DNA of 64,000 nucleotides from CAVVFX01 sp963747535. Lineage in GTDB: Bacteria; Acidobacteriota; Terriglobia; Bryobacterales; Bryobacteraceae. The notes under the pieces are model-generated. The model was not told where the DNA came from, made no database searches, and saw only the letters and a program-made list of their open reading frames with translations. The stretch is from positions 372,001 through 436,000 of the forward strand of contig CAVVFX010000017.1 in NCBI GenBank assembly GCA_963747535.1, written 5' to 3'. Position numbers and translations under genes: made by a program. Each line of letters begins with the position of its first letter. The first letter of the stretch is position 1. Shown in pieces: positions 57,296 to 64,000 of this stretch.

Positions 57296-57309
57296 TGCAG
57301 GTTCCCCCC

Positions 57310-57531
57310 ATGACCAAAGTCCAGATTCATCTGGGGCTGCAACGCCCACTCGACGACGAAATGATGAAACGGATTCGAGACGCGAATTCGATCTACGGGA
57401 TCGAGCACATTAAGATTCTCCCGTCGCTCACGGAACTGGTGGTGGAGTATGACGCCACGCGCCTCAAGCCTGCCGAAGTGGAGAAGGTGCTCGCCCAGGA
57501 GGGGATTCCGGCTACCAAAGTTCTGGCGTAG
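57310..57531 (+). CDS. Small HMA-like/ferredoxin-fold hypothetical protein
   Basis: 73 residues from the ATG at 57310 (81 from 57286). Predicted beta-alpha-beta-beta-alpha: TKVQIHLGLQRP, MKRIRDANSIYGIEHIKILP, TELVVEYDATRLKPAEVEKVLAQEGI, like a heavy-metal-associated fold without the CxxC metal pair. Overlaps or follows thiD closely, so likely cotranscribed. Function not recognised. Confidence 0.55.
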   Translation: MTKVQIHLGLQRPLDDEMMKRIRDANSIYGIEHIKILPSLTELVVEYDATRLKPAEVEKVLAQEGIPATKVLA

Positions 57532-58021
57532 CTTGCCGCAAATCGGCCACCACGACCGACGGGGAGCGGGGTAGCTAATCTTGGCAAGCGCGCACGTTGA
57601 CTGGTCCACGCCAAGTGCAATGCGGCTCACTTAAGGGCTGCCTGTCCGCCGCGCCACAGAAACTTGCATGCCAGGAAATCGCAGGATCTACGTTACGCGC
57701 GTACCTCGCAGAGGACGAAACGATCGAGCTCGCGAAGTGAAATCTTTGGTGGAGCGTGGCTGCGGTCGCCAGGTGCTGTGCGCGCCGTGAGACACTCGTA
57801 ATCCGAGTGTGCAGCGGCGACATCGTCGGGGAGACTATGAGATGCGGAAGTACATTGCACCTGTCGAGTCCCAGGCCTGCCGCCTTGGCGTTTGCGTCGG
57901 CCGATCGACTCAAACTGCAGACACACGAGCATCGGCCGGCCTTCTGAGACTGGAATTTGAGCGATTTAGAGAGGGCTATTCAATTGCACCCGTGGAACGT
58001 CACAGGAAGAACGGTTAGGAC
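57532..58021 (+). other. Intergenic region
   Basis: Several short frames of 60-110 codons on both strands, none with plausible composition, start context or similarity. No repeat family member seen. It ends with AGGA just before the next start. Confidence 0.4.
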
Positions 58022-58328
58022 ATGCCTGAAGCGACTTGGGAACCTCACGAAAAACACGGACGGCTCACGACGGAGAGTGACCTGCCAGCTAGCGTTTATG
58101 CATTTCCCAAACAGCGCAAAGAACCGCTGACCGACGCAGAGCACGTGCGTAACGCCGTCGCCCGGTTCGATCAAGGTCATCGACGTCTCCGATGAAGATC
58201 GTGATTTGGCGTTCGCGAACATCCAGAAAGCTGCACGGTACTACGGTGTCAACCTCTCGGAAGGGTCGTGGCACGATCTGGGCATCCACCGGCGGAAGAG
58301 AAGAAAAGCGCCACCAGACGCGCTGTGA
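58022..58328 (+). pseudogene. DUF6582-like small protein, frameshifted
   Basis: Two frames make one protein of about 101 residues. The first: MPEATWEPHEKHGRLTTESD, then YAFPKQRKEPLTDAEHVRNA, then ARFDQ. The second resumes after one extra base near 58175: VIDVSDEDRDLAFANIQKAA, then WHDLGIH. The joined product matches the DUF6582 pattern (LPxSxYAFPxQRKEPLTDAxHVRNAxARFDQV). Good AGGA ribosome site. Frameshift may be real or an error. Function of the family is unknown; members often occur in phage-like or stress contexts. Confidence 0.65.
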
Positions 58329-58349
58329 CGTGAACCGCGGAGGCATGAA

Positions 58350-59255
58350 ATGAAGGCAGTCGTCGTCCACAAGTATGGCGGTCCGGAGGTTCTGAAGTTC
58401 GAGGACTATCCGGATCCGGTGCCAGGTGCAGGCGAGGTGCTCGTGCGAGTCGCCGCCGCGAGCGTGAACCCGCTCGACTACAAGCGGCGTGCCGGGTTGA
58501 CGGACGATTATTATCCGATCCATTTCCCGGGCCTCATAGGGGTCGATATGGCGGGAACCGTCGTGAAGATCGGGCCGGAGGTGGAAGGGTTTTCCGTCGG
58601 CGATCAGGTCTTCTCTATGGCAGACAATACTTACGCTGAACTTTGTGTCGTCAGTGCGGCGATCCTGGCGAAGGTCCCCAAGGGGCTCGATTTGATCCAA
58701 GCGGCGGCGCTGCCGCTGGTGACGATAACGGGTAACCAGCTCCTTTCGGCTACGGGAATCAAGGCGGGCCAGACGGTTTTGGTCGCAGGCGCTGTGGGAA
58801 ATGTCGGGCGTTCGGCGGTATTCACCGCCAAGGAACGCGGGGCGACTGTGATCGCGGGAGTCTTGAAGAGGCAGGTGGATGAGGCGAGGACTGCCGGCGC
58901 GGACCAGGCGGTCGCAACCGACGACGACACAGCGATTGCGAATCTTCCGCCGCTCGACGCGGTGGCGGATACGGTCGACGGAAGAACCGCCGAGAAGCTG
59001 ATCGCGAAGGTCAAGCCCGGAGGAGTGTTTGCCACGGTTCTCAGGGCGCCGCAGAACGCCGCGAAGTACCCAGCTGTGAAGGTGGCACCGGTATTCTCGA
59101 AATTCGACAGGAAAACGCTCGAGTTCATGGCCGAAGCCGTGCGAGATGGCAAGCTGGTGATCCCGATTAGCGAGACCCTGCCACTCAGCCAAGCGGCCGA
59201 GGCTCAAGCAGCGGCAGAAAAAGGTGTCGCCGGGAAGATCCTGCTAGTCGCTTGA
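58350..59255 (+). CDS. NADPH:quinone oxidoreductase-like zinc-free MDR
   Basis: 301 residues. MDR without zinc ligands: MKAVVVHKYGGPEVLKFEDY, AASVNPLDYKRRAG, GVDMAGTVVKIG, VLVAGAVGNVGRSAVFTAKE (cofactor), as in Qor-type enzymes that reduce quinones or enones with NADPH. ATG at 58350, 21 bp after the DUF6582 frame. The following VOC gene starts 40 bp downstream, so the pair may be cotranscribed in detoxification. Confidence 0.87.
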   Translation: MKAVVVHKYGGPEVLKFEDYPDPVPGAGEVLVRVAAASVNPLDYKRRAGLTDDYYPIHFPGLIGVDMAGTVVKIGPEVEGFSVGDQVFSMADNTYAELCVVSAAILAKVPKGLDLIQAAALPLVTITGNQLLSATGIKAGQTVLVAGAVGNVGRSAVFTAKERGATVIAGVLKRQVDEARTAGADQAVATDDDTAIANLPPLDAVADTVDGRTAEKLIAKVKPGGVFATVLRAPQNAAKYPAVKVAPVFSKFDRKTLEFMAEAVRDGKLVIPISETLPLSQAAEAQAAAEKGVAGKILLVA

Positions 59256-59295
59256 CATTACTTTGCGAACAGAGGACACGAAAGGAAAATCGGAA

Positions 59296-59766
59296 ATGAG
59301 CAAAGAATCGCAGTTATCAACGAGCAGCGTACAAATCGAACAGAAGAGCTACGAGATGCCCCCGCGAGAGGGGATCAGCATCGCGAATTTTCTCACCGTC
59401 GCCGACATCGAGCGATCGGCTCGCTACTACGAAAAGGTCTTCGGTGCTCGCATCCTGAGCCTGGGGGATGGCAACGCGCCTGGGTACCTTCAGCTTGCGA
59501 ATATCTGGATGATTCTGAACGTTGGAGGCGGCCCGACCGCGGATAAGCCGACCGTAACGCTGAGCGTCCCCGACCCGAATCACATCAACAGCTTTATGAA
59601 TTTCCGCGTTGCGGATATTCAAGCGTGCTATGAATTATGGACAAGTCGCGGAGCGGAGTTCATCACCAAGCCGATACCCAAGTACGGCGAGATTCGCTGC
59701 TACATCCGCGATCCCGACGGTTACATTATCGAGGTGGGACAGAGCACCGACCTGAAATACGGTTAA
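59296..59766 (+). CDS. VOC (glyoxalase/bleomycin-resistance) family protein
   Basis: 156 residues from the ATG at 59296 with AAAGGAAAA upstream. Vicinal-oxygen-chelate fold: GISIANFLTVADIERSARYY, YEKVFGARILSLG, MNFRVADIQACYELWTSRGA, and RCYIRDPDGYIIEVGQ with the conserved metal-ligand Glu. May act on a small electrophile. Follows the Qor-like gene. Confidence 0.85.
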   Translation: MSKESQLSTSSVQIEQKSYEMPPREGISIANFLTVADIERSARYYEKVFGARILSLGDGNAPGYLQLANIWMILNVGGGPTADKPTVTLSVPDPNHINSFMNFRVADIQACYELWTSRGAEFITKPIPKYGEIRCYIRDPDGYIIEVGQSTDLKYG

Positions 59767-59942
59767 CGCCCGGCCCCGCACAAGGCTCTGAATTGGCACG
59801 CGTCCTACTTTCAGCCGCTAACCGCGGGGCAGGCCGCGGTCCAATGTGTCTGAAGCTTGCGCCTTTGCCGCCGCGAGCGAAGTTTGGCCGCAGTTTCTGG
59901 AGATAGAGAGGAGCACGAGATGAAACTAAGGAGACCCCGCGG

Positions 59943-60797
59943 GTGAGTGCAGCCATCGCGTCAAGCACGCTCGGTGTCAACGTATTTACCGCCCCGGGAA
60001 AGGTAATGGCAGGCGAGCGGCCAAAGCCTTTCGGCGAACCGCTCGGTTTTGACCCGATGACGTCGACTTTAATCTTCGGCGAGTACGATGCGGTGCTGGT
60101 AGACGCAATGACGACTGTGGCTGAAGCAGAGGCGCTCGCGGATTGGATTGCGCTGCACAACCGCAACCTGGAGACCATCTATATAACACACGCCCATTTC
60201 GACCACTTCTACGGTTTAAGCATTCTGCTCGACCGTTTCCCGAGCGCTCGGGCGATCGCAACACCCAAGACGGTGAACGCCATGCAGATGTCTTTCACTC
60301 CCCCAGTAGAGCGGTTAGCCCGCCGGTTGTTTCCTGGGCAAATGGCCGCTAAATTCGTTGCGCCTGAGCCCTATCAGCACAACACGTTCACTCTCGAGGG
60401 CCAGGAATTGCGCATTATCGAGCAGGGCCACACCGATAGTGCTGATACGACGTCTCTGTACGTTCCATCGATCGGCCTGGTCATCGCAGGCGACGTAGTG
60501 TATAACCAGTGCCACATGTACGTCGGCGACACCACCCCAGAGAGCCGGAAGAACTGGGTCGCGGCGTTGGACCGGTTGGCGGCGCTCGAGCCGTCGATTG
60601 TTGTTGCCGGTCACAAGAAGCCCGGCGCGCCCGACTCGCCGTCGGCGATCGAGGATACGAAGCACTATCTGCTCGACTTTGATCGGCTGCAGAAAACCGC
60701 GACGTCCGACGAAGAGCTGTTCAACAAGATGACGGAGCTTTACCCCCATTGGGTAGCGAATCAGTCGTGGTTGATGTTCGGATTCCCGGGCGCCTGA
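59943..60797 (+). CDS. MBL-fold metallo-hydrolase
   Basis: 284 residues, GTG at 59943 after AAGGAG. Metal motif THAHFDHFYG (HxHxDH), second His in GHTDSADTTS, Asp in VIAGDVVYN, last His in VVAGHKKPG. Quorum-quenching-lactonase-like and glyoxalase II-like members look similar, so substrate is open. Monocistronic. Confidence 0.87.
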   Translation: MSAAIASSTLGVNVFTAPGKVMAGERPKPFGEPLGFDPMTSTLIFGEYDAVLVDAMTTVAEAEALADWIALHNRNLETIYITHAHFDHFYGLSILLDRFPSARAIATPKTVNAMQMSFTPPVERLARRLFPGQMAAKFVAPEPYQHNTFTLEGQELRIIEQGHTDSADTTSLYVPSIGLVIAGDVVYNQCHMYVGDTTPESRKNWVAALDRLAALEPSIVVAGHKKPGAPDSPSAIEDTKHYLLDFDRLQKTATSDEELFNKMTELYPHWVANQSWLMFGFPGA

Positions 60798-61112
60798 GGG
60801 GAACGCTCGCTCGCGTATTTAAAGATGGCCGCAACCGACCCTCAGGCGGTGATCGCACTCCGTTCGGAATGTTTCGGCCAACCGGAAAGAGCTCAGTAAA
60901 AAACCGGGATTAGTACCCCTAAGTCGCCTTGTAGCCGGTAGTCCGGCCAATTCGGCATTTAGACGTGTAACGCCTACCGGTGGAAGTACAATGCGGCGAA
61001 CGATCGGGGAGTGCGTTCCGGCAGCAAGTCTTTGGCCGCTCTTTCCTTCGTTTTCCGTGGGCAGGGCACCGGGGTACTAAGGGCTCCATGCGTTAAGTGA
61101 ACAGCATTGACG
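60798..61112 (+). other. Intergenic region
   Basis: 315 bp between convergent genes. No gene, repeat-family member or convincing terminator hairpin seen. Confidence 0.4.
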
Positions 61113-62348
61113 CTAAGTGCGACCGCTCACCTGCCTGACGGCCGCCGGGTGGTTCCAGGCTTCCGGTTTGATCCGCATGCCAAAGCCGCTTTCCTCCGGT
61201 ACACGTATGAACCCACCTTCAGGGGCGACGGGGTTCTCCAGCATAGCCGGCCAGTCGCGCTCGTAAAACCGCTGACAACTTTCCTGTATCCATACGTTGG
61301 GCGACGCGGTCGAAAGGTGGGTGCTGGCGTAGAACAGCAGTGGGCCGCCGGCCGTATGCGGCGCGATGGGCAACTCGAACGCGTCCGCCATCGCGGCAAT
61401 CTTGCGAGCTTCGGTTAAGCCTCCGCACCAGGTGAGATCGAACATCACGTACTTGACGGTGCGCGATTCCAGCAGTTGCTCGAATTGCAGCTTGCCCGCC
61501 ATACGCTCCCCGGCGATCAGCGGCAGACTGGTGGCGGCCGCCAGTTCGTGATACTGCAGGTAGTTGCCGGGCATGAGCATATCCTCGAGCCACATCGGAC
61601 GGTAGGGTTCGAGAGCGTGCGCGATGCGAATCGCGGAGGTGACGTTCCATTGCGCGTGGAACTCGACCGCGATATCGATGGAGGAACCGAACGTCTCGCG
61701 CAGCTTCTGCACCGGCCGGAGCGCCTCGTCAATATCCCCCGGCGTAATGTACTGGTTCCGGTTGCGCGCGGCCGCGCCGTCGAACGGCCAGACCTTGATC
61801 GCCTTAATGCCGCGCGTCTCGATCAGCTCGCGCATGATCTTTTCGGGTTCGCGGTTGAAGTCGTACTTGTAGGGGAAACAGGTGTTGTAGAGGCGGACAC
61901 GGGGGTTCGCCTTGCCCCCGATCAGCCGGTACACAGGCGCATTGAGATGCTTCCCAAGCAGATCCCAAAGCGCCAGATCGATGGCACTCAGGGCCCGGAT
62001 TTCGGCGCCGCCTGCGACCTGAAAATCGAACGCGCGATAGAGATCCGCCCAAATCCGCTCGATATCGCGCGGGTCCCGGCCGAGCAGCGAACTGGCCACC
62101 GCGTGGACTACAGCCGCTTCGGCGGGGTTGCGCGGATACGTCTCTCCTATGCCCGAGATGCCGGTGTCGGTATCGATCCTGACCCAAGTCCAGTGTGGCC
62201 AGAATGGGGCGTCGTCGCGACTCTTCCAGTACACCGTTTCGATGCGCGTGATCTTCGACGGAGGGGCGGTCTGGGCAGCAGCAGTATACGCCCCTGCGAG
62301 AGGAGAGGCGAGTAACCGCGAGACAAATGACCTGCGGGTGAGCGGCAT
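61113..62348 (-). CDS. Enolase-superfamily (mandelate racemase/muconate lactonizing) enzyme, Tat exported
   Basis: 411 residues from the ATG at 62348. N-terminal twin-arginine signal (LTRRSFVSRLLASPLAGAYT). Barrel features: KAIKVWPFDG (catalytic Lys of a KxxK), VEFHAQWN (Glu and His metal/acid pair), WLEDMLMP and IAGERMAGK (second and third metal ligands), IAPHTAGGPLL (catalytic His). It is like D-galactarate/gluconate dehydratase members. Substrate is a sugar acid by inference. Export to the periplasm is unusual for the family. Divergent from the sheath gene with a 74-bp gap. Confidence 0.85.
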   Translation of the reverse strand: MPLTRRSFVSRLLASPLAGAYTAAAQTAPPSKITRIETVYWKSRDDAPFWPHWTWVRIDTDTGISGIGETYPRNPAEAAVVHAVASSLLGRDPRDIERIWADLYRAFDFQVAGGAEIRALSAIDLALWDLLGKHLNAPVYRLIGGKANPRVRLYNTCFPYKYDFNREPEKIMRELIETRGIKAIKVWPFDGAAARNRNQYITPGDIDEALRPVQKLRETFGSSIDIAVEFHAQWNVTSAIRIAHALEPYRPMWLEDMLMPGNYLQYHELAAATSLPLIAGERMAGKLQFEQLLESRTVKYVMFDLTWCGGLTEARKIAAMADAFELPIAPHTAGGPLLFYASTHLSTASPNVWIQESCQRFYERDWPAMLENPVAPEGGFIRVPEESGFGMRIKPEAWNHPAAVRQVSGRT

Positions 62349-62422
62349 GGCCGAATTATAACGGACTGGGTGGCGTGCCCAGCGCGAAAACCGACTAAGA
62401 TCGATAGTGGTGATAGACCCGA

Positions 62423-63802
62423 ATGGCTGAACGCTTCTCAAGAAGTTCCGTCCACCTCGACGTGATGGCCGGCGAGAATCCCGCCCACGAAATCCCCACG
62501 CCCGAAGCGCCCTTCCGGATTCTCCTGATCGGCGACTTCAGTGGCCGTGCCAACCGGGGGCTGCACCAGCCCCTTGCCGGCCGCCGCCCATTTCGCGTGG
62601 ATTGCGACAATCTCGACAACACCATCGTCGAGATGGATGTCGCGCTTCATCTGCCTCAGATGACGCTCCGCTTCCGGGAGCTCGATGACTTTCACCCTGA
62701 CCGCATCTACCGCAATGCTGAGCTCTTCCGCAAGCTGGAAGTCGTGCGCAACCGGCCACCGCGGGAGCCCTCAGCCGAACCCAAGGCTGCCCGCGCGCCG
62801 GGAAAGCCTTTGGAGCTTCAGCCGGGCCGGAGTCTGCTGGACAAGATGATGGAGGAGGAAGCACCCGCTCCCGCTCCCACAACGTCTCCCGCACACGCAG
62901 ATGATACACTCGCGGACTTCATCGAGAGGGCAATCGCGCCGCATCTGGAGAAATCAGCGCCTGGCAAGCAGCAGTGGTCCGCACGTGTGGACGCCGTGGC
63001 GGGCGAACAGATGCGGGCCATTCTCCACCACGAGGAATTTCAAGCGGTCGAAGCCGCGTGGCGAGCGGTTCAGATGCTGGTACAGCGTCTGAACCCCGAC
63101 AGCGAGTTGAGAATCTATCTGCTGGATGCCACCTTGCAGGAATTACTCGACGACGCACAGCACTTTGCCGAACTCCTGGCTGCTTCGCACCAGCCGTGGG
63201 CGTTGATCGCGGGTAACTTTGCCTTTGGACAGAGTGCGCAGGATGCGGCCCATCTGCGCGTCCTGGGGAGCATCGCGGGAGACGCCGGCGCACCGTTCCT
63301 GGCTGAAGCCCTGCCTCCTGCCAAGGCGGAGTGGGGGCATGATTGGAGCCTGTTGCGGAGATCGCCGGAGGCCCGCTGGATTGGTCTCGCGCTGCCCCGC
63401 TTTCTGCTGCGCCTGCCCTACGGAAAAGCCACGATGGAAGTGGAAGCGTTCGGTTTCGAGGAGATGCCGCAGAGCGTCCATGCTGAATACCTGTGGGGCA
63501 ACCCTGCGTTTGCGTGCGCCTGCCTGCTCGGAGAGGAGTTCCGTAACGAAGGTTGGAACCTCAACCCTTGGCGAGGACAAATCACGGGATTGCCGCTGCA
63601 TGTTTACAAGCTGGACGGGGAATCCGTGTCCAAGCCCTGCGCCGAGATCCTTCTCACCGAGTTCGATGCCGGGTTCCTGCTGGAAAATGGGCTGATGCCG
63701 CTCGCGTCCGTAAAGGACCAGGATTCTATTCTGCTGCCGCGGCTCCAGTCGATTGCCGATCCCCTGACCCCGCTGGCGGGCCGGTGGAACGCGCGCCGCT
63801 AA
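62423..63802 (+). CDS. Fused TssB-TssC-like type VI secretion contractile sheath protein
   Basis: 459 residues. Residues about 28-115 resemble TssB (ImpB/VipA): APFRILLIGDFSGRANRG, RPFRVDCDNLDNTIVEMDV, MTLRFRELDDFHPDRIYRN. A 50-residue Pro/Ala-rich linker follows (PTTSPAHADDTLADF). Residues about 165-459 resemble TssC (ImpC/VipB): MRAILHHEEFQAVEAAWRAV, LRIYLLDATLQELL, LLRLPYGKATMEVEAFGFEE, YLWGNPAFACACLLGEEF, and DAGFLLENGLMPLASVKDQD. TssB and TssC are normally separate genes; TssC is usually about 490 residues, so here its N-terminal part is shortened. No other T6SS gene is visible in the window. Confidence 0.8.
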   Translation: MAERFSRSSVHLDVMAGENPAHEIPTPEAPFRILLIGDFSGRANRGLHQPLAGRRPFRVDCDNLDNTIVEMDVALHLPQMTLRFRELDDFHPDRIYRNAELFRKLEVVRNRPPREPSAEPKAARAPGKPLELQPGRSLLDKMMEEEAPAPAPTTSPAHADDTLADFIERAIAPHLEKSAPGKQQWSARVDAVAGEQMRAILHHEEFQAVEAAWRAVQMLVQRLNPDSELRIYLLDATLQELLDDAQHFAELLAASHQPWALIAGNFAFGQSAQDAAHLRVLGSIAGDAGAPFLAEALPPAKAEWGHDWSLLRRSPEARWIGLALPRFLLRLPYGKATMEVEAFGFEEMPQSVHAEYLWGNPAFACACLLGEEFRNEGWNLNPWRGQITGLPLHVYKLDGESVSKPCAEILLTEFDAGFLLENGLMPLASVKDQDSILLPRLQSIADPLTPLAGRWNARR

Positions 63803-63920
63803 CACAGACTTCAGAGGTAGTGGTTCGGCCGCCAGCGGCCGAGGCAGGCGAAACCGCCTGCCCCACCAACGCAAACACTGGACTTGCAAGGGTGCCGCGG
63901 ACTTCAGTCCGTACGGTTTG
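63803..63920 (+). repeat. Type B palindrome and GC-hairpin block
   Basis: TAACACAGACTTCAGAGG, then GGCCGCCAGCGGCC, then GCAGGCGAAACCGCCTGC (perfect arms), then GCGGACTTCAGTCCG. Similar to the core and ends of the 53323-53550 element. Confidence 0.65.
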
Positions 63921-64000
63921 CTAGTTCTGTGCCGGCTTGGCTGCAGCGTCCGGTGGTTTCGGCACGGAAGCGGGAGGCGTAGAGCGCATCACCACCAAGT
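63921..64000 (-). CDS. 3' end of a gene running off the window
   Basis: The minus strand reads VVMRSTPPASVPKPPDAAAK, PAQN, then TAG at 63923-63921. A Pro/Ala-rich C-terminus is plausible for a membrane or secreted protein. Only about 26 codons are visible, so the identity is open. Confidence 0.4.
   Translation of the reverse strand, partial: LVVMRSTPPASVPKPPDAAAKPAQN

Noticed and set aside
57756..58018. Small frames between thiD and the DUF6582 gene
   Set aside because: Overlapping on several frames with no coding signal.

Overview
The window is high-GC bacterial chromosome. It most likely comes from an Acidobacteriota soil bacterium of the Solibacter/Bryobacter type. That is an inference from the gene mix and not from a marker-gene search: a hopanoid cluster (hpnC, hpnD, hpnG, hpnA, shc), a Hanks-type kinase, an alanyl-tRNA synthetase run together with a YpdA-type reductase, a type IV pilus/type II secretion ATPase operon, a large GH2-like secreted enzyme, and many palindromic intergenic repeats. 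No rRNA, CRISPR array, replication origin or prophage is visible.

Layout. 1-6500: an IS110 transposase remnant, a truncated 5' copy of dnaE, an Rpn-type nuclease, and a Sel1/J-domain pair. 6500-13100: the full-length dnaE (broken by three single-base frameshifts), a P1 peptidase, accA and small genes. 13250-19900: the alaS-ypdA reading frame, an FMN-binding protein, a dehydrogenase pair and a membrane methyltransferase-like protein. 20000-23370: a membrane-stress operon, XRE regulator - NfeD - flotillin - PspA, headed by a perfect 16-bp-arm palindrome that overlaps a near-consensus promoter and touches the start codon. 23587-27880: a Ser/Thr kinase, a PA14 protein, a Uma2 protein and a dienelactone hydrolase. 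28240-33700: a decayed DDE insertion sequence abutting the 5' end of a GH2-like enzyme. 33800-36900: the translation cluster tRNA-Tyr, tRNA-Thr, tuf, rpmG, tRNA-Trp, secE, nusG, rplK, cut off after rplK. 37000-41450: an accessory island with a 238-bp copy of part of pilB, a VapBC module, a TumE/TumA-like module and orphan genes. 41900-47800: a pilB-M-N-O-P-pseudopilin operon. 47750-56500: hopanoid/isoprenoid biosynthesis. 56500-64000: thiD, small redox and metallo-hydrolase genes, an enolase-superfamily enzyme and a fused TssB-TssC-like sheath protein.

The main structural themes are these. (1) Partial copies of two genes (dnaE and pilB) lie 4.7-5.6 kb upstream of the complete genes in the same orientation, with accessory genes between copy and parent. 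(2) An intergenic double-hairpin repeat is present in eight copies, all in the same orientation on the + strand whatever the direction of the neighbouring genes. (3) Several otherwise well-conserved genes carry isolated one-base frameshifts, which may be sequencing errors or real decay. (4) There are two apparent gene fusions (alaS-ypdA and tssB-tssC).
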